A stretch of 64,000 nt of DNA from Nitrospira japonica (GTDB lineage: Bacteria > Nitrospirota > Nitrospiria > Nitrospirales > Nitrospiraceae), in NCBI RefSeq assembly GCF_900169565.1, contig NZ_LT828648.1:994876-1058875 (forward strand), given 5' to 3'. Under the pieces are notes generated by a model. The model ran no database searches, was not told the origin of the DNA, and saw only the letters and a list, made by a program, of their open reading frames with translations. This document shows positions 7,965 through 16,122 of this stretch, piece after piece (the stretch's first letter is position 1; the number at the start of each line of letters is the position of its first letter). Both the position numbers and the translations under genes were made by a program.

Positions 7965-8234
7965 GTTGCTCCGGCGGATGGTCTGATCTGCCTAAGCCCT
8001 ATCTACGACAAGTTAAGGCCTCTACGCATTTGATCGCCGGTAATTGCAACGCAGCAGTCGTCGTGCTGAGTCGAGTGGTTGCCAGACTGAGGGCTTGCCG
8101 AAAGAGAATGGTCATCTTATCGGGCGCGGCTGTTCGAAGGCGCGGGACGCTCAAGCAGGTCGGCGGCGAGCCGCTGGCCTGGTACCAGGGTATCGTTTTG
8201 GCCGGTCGCAAGGAGGTCATGCGGGTTGGTGCTC
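7965..8234. other. Intergenic region without recognised feature
   Basis: Downstream of the membrane peptide and of the convergent APS-kinase-like gene. Open frames on both strands lack ribosome sites and family motifs. I see no terminator-like hairpin with a T-run. Confidence 0.3.
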
Positions 8235-8867
8235 TCAGTTTTCCTCCTGGGTGAACAATCTCGTCCGAACCAGGGCGATGATCCGTCGGGCGGCTTCCGC
8301 CGGAGTGACGGTGGTGGTGTCGATTCGCAACTCAGGATCGGTTGGCGGTTCATAGGGTACCTGTAAGCCGGGCACGGTCGATGTATCCCCATGCTGGCCG
8401 CGATGGTAGGTGCCCTTGTAATCCCGCTGCATGCACACTTCCAGCGGGCACTCCACGGACACTTCTATGAGACGAGGAATGAGTGTTCGAGCCAGATTCC
8501 GATACATCCGCCTCGTGGCTGTGGCATCGAACACCACGGTGATACCGTGCGCGACGAGACGCGCGCCGAGGAAAGCCAAGGCACGGTAGAACAGATCTCG
8601 CTCCGTCTCCGAATAGGTTGGGGCGGGCGTGAGGATGTGACGTACTTCGTCTGATTCAAGCACCTCCACCGTCAAGTCCAACGCTTCGAGCTCTGGCCGC
8701 AACAGAGAGACGATCGTGCTTTTCCCCGACGCCGGAAGTCCGGTGAGCCAGATGGCGAAAGGGAGGACACGATGCGTTGTTGGTGAAGTGGGATCAGGAT
8801 TCAACCGTCGCCTCGCCGTGAGTTTCTCGTCGATGTACCCTCGAACACCGTCATCGGCAATACTCAT
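8235..8867 (-). CDS. Adenylylsulfate kinase-like P-loop kinase
   Basis: This 210-residue protein is of the APS kinase (CysC) type, which phosphorylates adenylyl sulfate to PAPS. The Walker A loop GLPASGKST spans residues 43-51, followed by LESDEVRHIL and a lid-like segment (DYKGTYHRGQ). The upstream neighbour (a phosphotransferase fold) ends at 8851 and overlaps this start by 17 bases, so translation is coupled. No sulfate-assimilation gene (cysD, cysN, cysH) is near. The pair may instead phosphorylate another small molecule, since APH-fold and P-loop kinases often occur together. The open frame continues 25 codons upstream, but the ATG at 8865-8867 gives the compact version. Confidence 0.75.
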   Translation of the reverse strand: MSIADDGVRGYIDEKLTARRRLNPDPTSPTTHRVLPFAIWLTGLPASGKSTIVSLLRPELEALDLTVEVLESDEVRHILTPAPTYSETERDLFYRALAFLGARLVAHGITVVFDATATRRMYRNLARTLIPRLIEVSVECPLEVCMQRDYKGTYHRGQHGDTSTVPGLQVPYEPPTDPELRIDTTTVTPAEAARRIIALVRTRLFTQEEN

Positions 8868-9942
8868 TGACCCGGTCGGGCTCAAATCGCGTCGCTCCGA
8901 GAACGTTAGTAATGAAATGAAAGATGCTCCGGCGGACCGCAATCGTCAGATTTGGATACCAGACCGGACTGGCCACGACGAGGCCGCGAAAGGCGAAAAA
9001 CGGCGCGGCAACGCTCATGACATCTTGATCGCCGCTAGTCTTGAGGTAGGCGTCCCAAAACCCTCGGAACAGGATTTCGAACGGTCCTTGGAGTCTCCCA
9101 TACCGAATCAATGAGCTCAGCAGGTAGTTCATCGTCATTGCGGTCACGTCGTCGGCCGGCTCACCCCATTCACCGCGAGACCGATCCAGCACCGAGAAGT
9201 CAGTTCTGGTTCGGAACAACACGTTATAAGGGTGGAAATCTCCGTGCACTTGTGAGAGCCGATGCGTCTTGCCGCGGAGTCGCCATCGCCAGCGATTGCA
9301 GGAGTCCTCGATCTCGCGGAGCAACTCTTCCGTAATGAACCCCAGACGTTTGGGATAGCTGTCGGTCAGTCCCATGATGCATTCGCCGTGGCCGATGAGC
9401 TCTCGTAGCCGGCGTCTGTAGAGATCAGGGTCTCGGCGTTTCTGTGTGTGGATTCGTGCCAAATAGCGGGCCAACGCCAACATCCGTTGCCGGTCCAGCG
9501 GGCGCAATCCGTACCCCTTCGCAAGGCGCTCGAGATCCGTCTGATAGCCGGTTCCTTCCACCCATTCGTTCAACACGAAAAATTCGCGTGCCCGTGAAAC
9601 CGAAAACAGTTCCTGGCCCGCCGTGAAGGCGCCTACATCGAGCGCCTTCACATGACGCGGCAACCGGCCGTATGACTCGTAATCCCATAGGATGGCTTGG
9701 GCGCGATCCGCCATGTGCTCATGGCCGAAGGGACCGGGGGTCAGGGTCGAGATCACGGCGGATCTGACCGTTTCCCCAGTCCGAAATCTGATCCTCACCG
9801 GGGATCCATAGCCGTACCGTTTGTCCTTCCCCTGAACGCTTTCCTGGCCGATTGGCCCATAGGACAGGAGAATGGTCTTCGGTCCAAAGCAATTTCGAAG
9901 GTAACTGACAAGGTTATGCGTCTTGAGTCGTGGCATCATCAT
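8851..9942 (-). CDS. Aminoglycoside phosphotransferase (APH)-fold kinase
   Basis: The protein (about 363 residues) has the APH/choline kinase catalytic signature HGDFHPYNVLF (about residues 233-243). The following metal-binding region reads SVLDRSRGEWGEPADD, where many relatives have D-x-D/E. It has no signal peptide. The substrate is unknown; the family covers antibiotics, sugars, homoserine and choline. Its end overlaps the APS-kinase-like gene, forming a two-gene unit. Three consecutive ATG codons (9942-9934) and an upstream TTG are possible starts. A sigma-54-like match at 9951-9965 is too close to these starts to be trusted. About 250 bases separate it from the divergent hibernation gene. 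Confidence 0.75.
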   Translation of the reverse strand: MMMPRLKTHNLVSYLRNCFGPKTILLSYGPIGQESVQGKDKRYGYGSPVRIRFRTGETVRSAVISTLTPGPFGHEHMADRAQAILWDYESYGRLPRHVKALDVGAFTAGQELFSVSRAREFFVLNEWVEGTGYQTDLERLAKGYGLRPLDRQRMLALARYLARIHTQKRRDPDLYRRRLRELIGHGECIMGLTDSYPKRLGFITEELLREIEDSCNRWRWRLRGKTHRLSQVHGDFHPYNVLFRTRTDFSVLDRSRGEWGEPADDVTAMTMNYLLSSLIRYGRLQGPFEILFRGFWDAYLKTSGDQDVMSVAAPFFAFRGLVVASPVWYPNLTIAVRRSIFHFITNVLGATRFEPDRVNEYCR

Positions 9943-10037
9943 AATCTTACGCAAGGCCTGTTCCAGAGGATTTCCGTCGCTGCCTTCCCTTCCATATCCT
10001 CGGTTGTCCCATTCGGCTTCAATGGCTGGAAATCACG

Positions 10038-10056
10038 CTGAGGAATAATGCGACAG
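10038..10056. promoter_or_regulatory. Half-conserved activator dyad upstream of the hibernation gene
   Basis: CTGAGGA-ATAAT-GCGACAG keeps a perfect right half (10050-10056) and the five-base spacing of the dyads at 7713 and 34540; the left half matches poorly. It lies about 90 bp upstream of the -24 element at 10147. Confidence 0.4.
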
Positions 10057-10145
10057 GGAATCAAAGCGAGGAGCCGGCCAAGATCGAAACGGCAGAAATA
10101 TCAACCGCTGGCCGTAATCGGTCGTCTCAAGAGTTCCCTTCGCAG

Positions 10146-10161
10146 AGGCATATCCTTTGCT
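10146..10161 (+). promoter_or_regulatory. Sigma-54 promoter of the hibernation-factor unit
   Basis: AGGCATATCCTTTGCT has GG at 10147-10148 and GC at 10159-10160. The start near 10171 leaves a leader of about 30 bases with a GAGGAG ribosome site before the ATG at 10201. Confidence 0.6.
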
Positions 10162-10200
10162 CAGCTCTTCTGCGTGGGATATATTTCTTGAGGAGACATC

Positions 10201-10746
10201 ATGAACTTGGAAGTGGAAAGCCGTCATGTCGAAATGACCCCGCGCTGGAAGCAGGAGATCGAAGAACGGATAGCCGCTCTACAACGGGGCACGACGATTT
10301 GGTCCATGGGCGTGTGACATTGACGAAGATTCCCCATCACAAGAAGTCTACGAACGTCGCCGAAGCGCTCGTGGTCATATCGCTGCCAGGACGGCATACG
10401 ATCAGCGCGCGCAAGGATAACAAGACCTTCGAGGAAGCGATCCGCAAGGCCTTCGAGGCCGTCGGCATCGAACTCCGGAAGTTCTGCGACAAGCGGGCGA
10501 GGAAGGGAGTTCGTTCTGCTCCGCTCCCTCCGCTTCGAGGAGTTGTCTGCAAACTGTTTCCCTTAGAGGACTACGGTTTCATACTTCAAGAGGGGGGGTG
10601 GCGAAGTGTATTTCCATCGAAATGCGCTGCAAGGGCTGTCGTTTCAGGACTTGGATGACGGAAGCGAAGTGCTCTTCAACGTGGAGAAAGGCCGGAAGGG
10701 TCCACAGGCAACCGCCGTGCATCCCATGCCTGCAATGCCCCGATAA
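10201..10746 (+). pseudogene. Ribosome hibernation factor with cold-shock-like tail, two frameshifts
   Basis: Read across two frame changes, this region encodes about 180 residues. The first half is an S30AE/HPF (RaiA) domain, which binds 30S subunits in stationary phase (starting MNLEVESRHVEM). The second half is a cold-shock-like nucleic-acid-binding domain (GFILQEGGGEVYFHR). The first break is at the GGGG run near 10285-10290, where one more G restores QRGHDDL. The second is at the seven-G run near 10590, where one fewer G restores the frame. The breaks compensate and both fall in G homopolymers, so a sequencing or assembly error is at least as likely as real inactivation. A ribosome site (GAGGAG) and a sigma-54 promoter precede the start. 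Confidence 0.7.
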
Positions 10747-10780
10747 GGAAACACGTTCGACATTCGGCCGGAGGTGGACG

Positions 10781-10945
10781 GTGTCGATGTATGACTATAA
10801 ATGCCTCGACTGTGGAAAGGAATCTCTGGTGGTCCTCACCTTGAAGGAACACGAGCACGAGAAGGTGGTTTGCCCATCGTGCAGGAGCACGAACATGAAA
10901 CAGTTATACACGTCGTTTATCGCCCACACGACAAAGAAGAGTTGA
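10781..10945 (+). CDS. FmdB-type zinc ribbon protein
   Basis: This 54-residue protein is a FmdB/CxxC-CxxC zinc ribbon: C8-x2-C11 in YKCLDCGK and C31-x2-C34 in VCPSCRS. Such small proteins are thought to act as regulators or metal-binding adaptors, but their roles are poorly known. I choose the GTG at 10781, six bases after GGAGG, giving MSMYDYKC, the normal family start; the ATG at 10787 is the alternative. It lies 34 bases after the hibernation-factor stop and 7 bases before the cytochrome gene, so the three form one transcription unit. Confidence 0.85.
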   Translation: MSMYDYKCLDCGKESLVVLTLKEHEHEKVVCPSCRSTNMKQLYTSFIAHTTKKS

Positions 10946-10952
10946 GGCATCC

Positions 10953-11312
10953 TTGCCCAGATGGTTGTGGGGAAGCTGTGCGGTCCTCTTGATTCTCGCC
11001 ACTCCTTTGGCCCTCGTGGCTCAGGACTATCCTCCCGACGTCACGCGAGGAAAGGAGGTATACGGGCGACATTGCCAGAGGTGTCATGGACCTAGTGGAT
11101 GGGGAGACGGGCCTGAGGCCGCCTCGCTGAGGATGAAGCCGGCCGATTTTCACCGTTTCGGCTCCTACCTCAAGTCGGACGAAGATCTACTCAGAACGGT
11201 CGAACACGGCATTGTGTTCAGTCCGATGCACGCGTGGCGCGGGCAACTCACTGATGGTGAAATGCAGGACGTGGTCGCCTATATTCGCGTGCTGTCTCAG
11301 CAGGCACGATGA
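10953..11312 (+). CDS. Periplasmic monoheme cytochrome c
   Basis: A TTG start preceded by GAGG yields 119 residues: a signal peptide (about 1-23) and a class I cytochrome c domain. The heme motif is CQRCH (41-45), and the likely axial methionine is M92 in FSPMHAW. Small soluble cytochromes of this type carry electrons between periplasmic redox enzymes. It is the last gene of the hibernation-factor/FmdB unit. No partner enzyme is adjacent. Confidence 0.88.
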   Translation: MPRWLWGSCAVLLILATPLALVAQDYPPDVTRGKEVYGRHCQRCHGPSGWGDGPEAASLRMKPADFHRFGSYLKSDEDLLRTVEHGIVFSPMHAWRGQLTDGEMQDVVAYIRVLSQQAR

Positions 11313-11424
11313 CGCTCATGCGTTCCTGGGACACAGGAGACCTGGTTTCTCGATGGCAGTTCTCGGTACCGACGACGCGATTCTTCCTACGTTGCGGCTC
11401 TGCCTTGGGCGATTCCAGTACCTC

Positions 11425-11440
11425 CGGCTTAAGTCTTGCT
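11425..11440 (+). promoter_or_regulatory. Possible sigma-54 promoter of the pentapeptide-repeat gene
   Basis: CGGCTTAAGTCTTGCT has GG at 11426-11427 and GC at 11438-11439. The -12 element is consensus and the -24 element is weaker. It would give a leader of about 100 bases before 11548. Confidence 0.4.
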
Positions 11441-11547
11441 GACGCGCCGATGGGCATCCGCCCGTACTTGTTCTTTTATTTCCTCCGCCCTCCCGATCTT
11501 GCCGCCCGGGTGGACCTACAGACTTCCTCAACCAAAGGAGCACGGTA

Positions 11548-12987
11548 ATGAGCACATTCTCGAGCGTCCTTCGCGCGACGCGTTGCCTCTTGTCGTCCAG
11601 CACGGCGGGAGCTGTCCTCATCGCTATGGGCGTCGCATTCGAGGAACCGGCCTCTGCGGGGACCTTGCCTATGCCGTCCTGCTCGAGCTCGTATAAGAAG
11701 CAGGTGGTGCCCGCCAAGCAACTCCGCGCGATTGTCCGGTCGCATGGTCAGTGGCTGGAGGAGCGCCACCATCCTGGCCACCGGAAGGCCGATTTATGCC
11801 AAGCGGACCTGCGTCAGGCCTCCCTTGCCCAGGCCAATTTGGAGCGGGCCAATCTGGAAGGCGCAATCCTTCGACAGGCTGACCTGTCACAGAGCACGCT
11901 GGTCCAGGCCAGATTGGCCGAGACTGATCTCACGAAGGCGCATCTGGAGATGGCCAATCTGTCCGGCGCCGACCTGCGACGAGCCCGAATGTCCGGCGCG
12001 GATCTCACTCAAGTGGTCGGAGATGAGGCGGCTTTTCTGGGAGCCGTCTTGATCGAAGCCCGTCTGCGGGAAGCCGCCTTGGAGCGGGCCCATTTTGAAG
12101 GAGCGAACTTGACCTCCGCCGATCTCACCGGCGCCGATCTTGTGGATAGTCACTTTTATGGAGCGCTCCTGCATCGCGCGATTCTTTCGGGCGCCGATTT
12201 GCTGGAAGCGGATCTCCGTCGCACCGATCTGAGCAAGGCCCATATGAAGGGCACGAATCTGCAGAGTGCACTCTTCGACGGAGCGATCCTGCGCGGGACG
12301 CAGTTGGTTGACGCAGACCTGGAGGGGGCATACTTTGACGACGCAGACTTGACGGAAGCGAACTTGCAGGATGCGTTACTGAGGGGAGCCGATTTCCGGT
12401 TTTCGAACTTGCATGCGGCCAACTTTTACCGTGCCGATCTTGAAGGGGCCAACTTGGAAGGGGCACGACTCACCGGCGCCAATTTTCGCGCCGCCAATCT
12501 CAAAATGGCGATCATTTACCTTGCGACGGCGGACGGTGCCGATTTTCGAAATGCCCGGATGGACCGCGCGATTCTGATCGGCACCACCGGGACGGGAGCC
12601 ACATTCGTCGCCGCCGAGCTGAGTGAGGCCTATGCTCCCAAGGTGTCCTTGCGAAATGCCCTGTTCAACGACGCGACTTTGGAATCCGCCTACCTGGTGT
12701 CTGCTGATCTACGGGGAGCCGAGTTCAACCGCGCGAAGCTCGCGCACGCCAACTTGCAGGAGGCTGATCTCCGCGGCGCGTCCTTTTCGAGAGCGGACTT
12801 GACCGGCACCCGGCTCGAGGGCGCGAATCTACGCGATGCGGACTTGCGCGGAGCCGACCTCAAGTCCGCGATCGGCCTCACTCAGGCCCAGCTTGAGTCC
12901 GCCTGCACAGACTCCAGCACCGTACTCCCGGGCGATCTGAATCGGCCGGGACCCTGCCGATTTCCTAGCAAGAAGGGGAGGTCATGA
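11548..12987 (+). CDS. Exported pentapeptide-repeat protein
   Basis: The 479-residue protein has a signal peptide (about 1-38), a short linker, then some 70 tandem A(D/N)Lxx pentapeptide repeats from about residue 80 to the end. Such repeats fold into a right-handed quadrilateral beta helix. The family includes gyrase-protecting proteins, but an exported version of this length points to a structural or binding role in the periplasm or outer membrane. The repeat run is interrupted in places, for example near residues 325-375. An AAAGGAG ribosome site precedes the ATG. It may be driven by the sigma-54-like element at 11425. Confidence 0.88.
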   Translation: MSTFSSVLRATRCLLSSSTAGAVLIAMGVAFEEPASAGTLPMPSCSSSYKKQVVPAKQLRAIVRSHGQWLEERHHPGHRKADLCQADLRQASLAQANLERANLEGAILRQADLSQSTLVQARLAETDLTKAHLEMANLSGADLRRARMSGADLTQVVGDEAAFLGAVLIEARLREAALERAHFEGANLTSADLTGADLVDSHFYGALLHRAILSGADLLEADLRRTDLSKAHMKGTNLQSALFDGAILRGTQLVDADLEGAYFDDADLTEANLQDALLRGADFRFSNLHAANFYRADLEGANLEGARLTGANFRAANLKMAIIYLATADGADFRNARMDRAILIGTTGTGATFVAAELSEAYAPKVSLRNALFNDATLESAYLVSADLRGAEFNRAKLAHANLQEADLRGASFSRADLTGTRLEGANLRDADLRGADLKSAIGLTQAQLESACTDSSTVLPGDLNRPGPCRFPSKKGRS

Positions 12988-13040
12988 AGCGCGGTCCGGT
13001 TCTGTTCGGCCGACGGACTTGGGCGGACCACATCATGTAA
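12984..13040 (+). CDS. Very short ORF overlapping the pentapeptide gene stop
   Basis: An ATG overlaps the preceding stop (ATGA) and is directly preceded by AAGGGGAGGTC, a near-ideal ribosome site. It encodes only 18 residues (MKRGPVLFGRRTWADHIM). It could be a genuine coupled peptide or the start of a gene lost by decay; the following 220 bases show no coding continuation that I can recognise. Confidence 0.25.
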   Translation: MKRGPVLFGRRTWADHIM

Positions 13041-13263
13041 CGTCAGGTCCAGCGTATGTCGCTGCTCGGCGTGAAAGGTACTGATGCTGTGGCTCCGGAC
13101 CCTTCGACGATGGGCGAGGCAATGATGTTCCCCTTGGTACCGAGCCCTACGGACTTCGGCGATCTTCCCATCACCTCCCGGACCGTCAATGATTGAAAAT
13201 CGATCGACCGCGCTCGCCATGTGTTAGTCTTATTTTCATCCGCGATTCTCGGGTTGTAACGGC

Positions 13264-13776
13264 TCACTCTTCCGGAGTGTGGATACTGATGCCATGATCG
13301 TGGGGCCAACGCAGGTGAATGACCCGCTGCTTGCCGGGCTCGACTTTTACTTTCTTGAACCGTTGCAAATCGTTGCCGTAGCTCGCGGTGACCTCGTACA
13401 GCCCCGGAGACAAGTCCACGAACAACCATGGTCCTTCCACATGCTCTCGCGGGATGACGATCGGCTTGCCTCCGCGCGCAGGGGTGATCGTGACCGCGAC
13501 GCCGGAAAGAAAGGGTTTCCCTCCCGCCGTGAAGATCAGTTTTAAGGAAAACCCCGGATAGGACGCGGACCGTTCCTCAAGTCCAATGCCTGCGCTGAAA
13601 TAGCGGATGCCGCCGGTCCGATACAGGGGGAGGCGCTCCGGTTCCGAGCGACCGTCATGTTCGAACTCAAGAAAGTCGCCGGACGGCACTATCTTGGCCA
13701 CGGGCGTTCCTTCGGCGAGAACCAGCGAAGCTCCCAGAAGAAGCCCCCACAAGACCAACAATCCGCGCGTCGCCAT
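13264..13776 (-). CDS. Exported protein with carboxypeptidase regulatory-like (Ig-like) domain
   Basis: The 170-residue product has a signal peptide (about 1-22, cleaved near ALA-like VLAEG) and two beta-rich halves. The second (GKPFLSGVAVTITPARGG to GLYEVTASYGNDLQRFKKVKVEPG) resembles the carboxypeptidase regulatory-like fold used by secreted proteins. The ATG at 13776 lies six bases after GGAGG; a TTG two codons upstream is less likely. It stands alone and its function is unknown. Confidence 0.7.
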   Translation of the reverse strand: MATRGLLVLWGLLLGASLVLAEGTPVAKIVPSGDFLEFEHDGRSEPERLPLYRTGGIRYFSAGIGLEERSASYPGFSLKLIFTAGGKPFLSGVAVTITPARGGKPIVIPREHVEGPWLFVDLSPGLYEVTASYGNDLQRFKKVKVEPGKQRVIHLRWPHDHGISIHTPEE

Positions 13777-13993
13777 AGCCAACCTCCTTGTACGTCTCTC
13801 GGTCTTCCGGGCATCAATAGAGCGCCATCATCCGCAGAAAGGACTGCTGCGAAAGGCGAGGAGAGGGCGATGGGATTATCCTCAAGCGGCCCGGTGGTAT
13901 TCAAGTCTGGGGGGAGTCACCGCTGTGGCTGCGCGCCGCGTCGGGTCTTTTCTCTCACTCGGATGTGTGCAGGGGTCTGGGTGTAGTCCACCT

Positions 13994-14746
13994 TCAGGGA
14001 CATGCATACGCACATTCTCCGCCGTGCAGAGCCAGGGCCGTCGCCGAGTTCATCCGGTTGGATTCGGCGTCATAATCCGCTTGCGGAAGAACATGGCGGA
14101 GGGGAATCGAAAGATCGACCGGTCGGCGCTCCGACTGAACAAGGGGGGCGGGCGGAAATACATTCGGAGCTGTGTGCTGGTTTGGGCGCGTTTGATTGTT
14201 CGGGCCAATAAAGCCCGACGGCCGTTCGCCTGTTTGGGGCTCGAGCTCGATCGGTGTCGTCCAAGTCCTGAAGGTATGTGTTTTTCCGCTGAGAGGAGGA
14301 ATCCCGATTTTGACGGTTGGAATGCGGGATGTTGTCTTCATCGTTCGCCGGCCTGTTGTCGCCGCGCTATTCGCCGTGATGGTGGTTCGAGAGCCCTGTC
14401 CCACAGCCGCATCGGGTGTGACGATCGCCTGATCCCGTATTCCGGCACGGGTGCTCAGGCCAGCCGACAGAGTCGGCGGTAGCCCGCATGCTGGAGCCGT
14501 TGGGAAATATTTGAGGGCATCCTGTAATGACACGATCGGCGGGAGATTCCATAGACGCAAGCTGCTCCGAGCGGGAAATGCAAGAGTTGGCCATGACCCA
14601 GTGAACTCTGCGGTCAGACAATCGGACGCCGTTGCCACGTCCTCCTGGGTTGTCGAGAATTCCAGCGTCGTCAGAACAAGGATCGCCAGGATCAATGGAT
14701 GATGGTCGTGTTCCCGTCCTATCCGCCATAAGGAAAGAGGCGTCAT
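13994..14746 (-). CDS. Orphan exported protein of unknown function
   Basis: The ATG at 14744-14746 follows GAGAGGAGGATTCT, an excellent ribosome site. The first 35 residues contain a hydrophobic segment (PLILAILVLTTLEF) that fits a signal peptide. The remaining 215 residues are rich in Pro, Thr and Ser and match no family I know. Composition is less gene-like than the neighbours, and frames on other strands overlap it. A frameshift within the gene is possible. The ribosome site and export signal are the main support. Confidence 0.45.
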   Translation of the reverse strand: MTPLSLWRIGREHDHHPLILAILVLTTLEFSTTQEDVATASDCLTAEFTGSWPTLAFPARSSLRLWNLPPIVSLQDALKYFPTAPACGLPPTLSAGLSTRAGIRDQAIVTPDAAVGQGSRTTITANSAATTGRRTMKTTSRIPTVKIGIPPLSGKTHTFRTWTTPIELEPQTGERPSGFIGPNNQTRPNQHTAPNVFPPAPLVQSERRPVDLSIPLRHVLPQADYDAESNRMNSATALALHGGECAYACP

Positions 14747-14849
14747 AGAATCCTCCTCTCTTGATGTTCCCTGGCAATAGACACGGAATCGTCATGACGG
14801 TCGTTCGGACAACGGCCACATTCGATACCGGATATGGAGCGATTGGGAC

Positions 14850-14865
14850 GTAGGAGGTCTCCTAC
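14850..14865. repeat. Short palindrome
   Basis: GTAGGAG-GT-CTCCTAC is a perfect 7-bp inverted repeat about 105 bp upstream of the orphan exported gene. It is a possible operator; no partner regulator is suggested. Confidence 0.3.
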
Positions 14866-14973
14866 CTCTCCGCTGAGCAGAGAAACGGCGCTCAAGCCAG
14901 CGTCACGCGGCTCGAGCGTCTCGGACGATGGCGAGTCTCTGGGGAAGGGGCGGACTGTCGTGCTCGCGGAAGC

Positions 14974-15270
14974 CTAGGCGCGGATTTCTGCCCGGTATGC
15001 CTCCGCTTTCGATGTCAGGCGGGCAGCCGGTTCCTTCTGGCCCTGCGGTGTGGCGAGTTGATCTTCGCAGGGCATGAGCCGCAGATGGTAGCTCAGTCCG
15101 AACCGGGAGAGTGCGATCACGTTCGTTCTGCTGAGACGGTCGACGGCGAGAAACAATTGTCCCCAGGTGAAATCCGGCCGTCCGACGATCAGATCCTCCA
15201 TTGCGAGGACCTCATAGCGCTGTAGCATGTTCAGGATCGCCTCTTCCGCTTCCATCGCCTTTGTGCTCAT
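14974..15270 (-). CDS. Small unknown cytoplasmic protein, helix-turn-helix-like
   Basis: The 98-residue protein is preceded by AAAGGAGCACGATC. Its N-terminal 70 residues (AEEAILNMLQRYEVLAMEDLI, then TWGQLFLAVDRLSRTNVIAL) have the rhythm of a winged helix, but I cannot name a family. There is no export signal. It is transcribed in the same direction as the neighbouring two-component pair, but lies downstream of it with 213 bases between. Confidence 0.6.
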   Translation of the reverse strand: MSTKAMEAEEAILNMLQRYEVLAMEDLIVGRPDFTWGQLFLAVDRLSRTNVIALSRFGLSYHLRLMPCEDQLATPQGQKEPAARLTSKAEAYRAEIRA

Positions 15271-15483
15271 GATCGTGCTCCTTTCGGGGTGTCGACTCGT
15301 TGCCGCACGGTACGATGTAAGCCATGCCTTCGCCGGAACGAATCGGAATAGATCCTCAATCCCTGTAGGAATTCTCCTCGAAGGCCTGTGGGAATGCTCT
15401 TCATGAACCGAAAGCCGATCGGTCGGGTTGGTCGAACCATGCAGGGCGGCGGACTGAGCGGGGGGAACGCCGGAATCGCGCGA

Positions 15484-16122
15484 TCAGGTCAGGAGATGGT
15501 GTTCGACTGCGTAGCGTGCCAAGTCCACGTTGTTGCTCAGATGAAGCTTCTCCAGGACACGGGAACGGTACGTACTGATCGTCTTGATGCTGAGGGCCAA
15601 CTGCTCGGAAATCTCGGTGATGGTTTGTCCTGCAGCGATCATTCTGAACACTTCGTATTCTCGATCGGACAGCGAATCATGGAGCGGCTGTTCGGTATCG
15701 CCGTGTCGGTCCACATAGGCGGCAAGCAGTTCGGCAGCCTTCGGCGTGATGTATTTCCCTCCCTTCCATAGGATTCTGACCGCCCGGACGAACTCCTGCG
15801 GCACGCTTTCCTTTGTCAGGTATCCGGCCCCTCCGGCTCGGAGCACACGCACGGCAAATTGATCTTCCGGATGCATGCTCAGCACGAGAATGGGAAGGTT
15901 CGGACACAGCCGTTTCAGCTCATGCAACGCCTCCAGGCCTCCTCTTCCGGGCATCGTGAGATCCAAGACCACGATGTCCCATCGCAGTTTCTGAACCTGT
16001 TCGAGCAGCTCGGGTACATTGGCCACTTCGCCGATCACCGCGCCGGGGAATTCATCCCTGAGGATTTGCATGAGGCCGCGACGGAGATACGGATGGTCGT
16101 CTGCAAGGAGAATGTTAATCAT
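15484..16122 (-). CDS. NarL/LuxR-type response regulator
   Basis: This 212-residue regulator has an N-terminal receiver domain (ADDH acidic pocket near residue 8, phospho-acceptor aspartate in VVLDLTMPG) and a C-terminal LuxR helix-turn-helix (LSDREYEVFRMIAAGQTITEIS). Its start overlaps the end of the histidine kinase gene by 8 bases, so the two are translationally coupled and form a cognate pair. Genes regulated are unknown. Confidence 0.92.
   Translation of the reverse strand: MINILLADDHPYLRRGLMQILRDEFPGAVIGEVANVPELLEQVQKLRWDIVVLDLTMPGRGGLEALHELKRLCPNLPILVLSMHPEDQFAVRVLRAGGAGYLTKESVPQEFVRAVRILWKGGKYITPKAAELLAAYVDRHGDTEQPLHDSLSDREYEVFRMIAAGQTITEISEQLALSIKTISTYRSRVLEKLHLSNNVDLARYAVEHHLLT

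Noticed and set aside
9951-9965. Sigma-54-like match TGGAACAGGCCTTGC before the APH-fold gene
   Set aside because: The transcript would begin at or after the start codons; the -24 element is also weak.
11309-11548. A 79-codon frame overlapping the cytochrome stop
   Set aside because: No ribosome site, no motif, and it overlaps the promoter candidate of the pentapeptide gene.
13607-14482. A 291-codon plus-strand frame
   Set aside because: It overlaps two better-supported minus-strand genes with ribosome sites and signal peptides, and has a random-looking composition.
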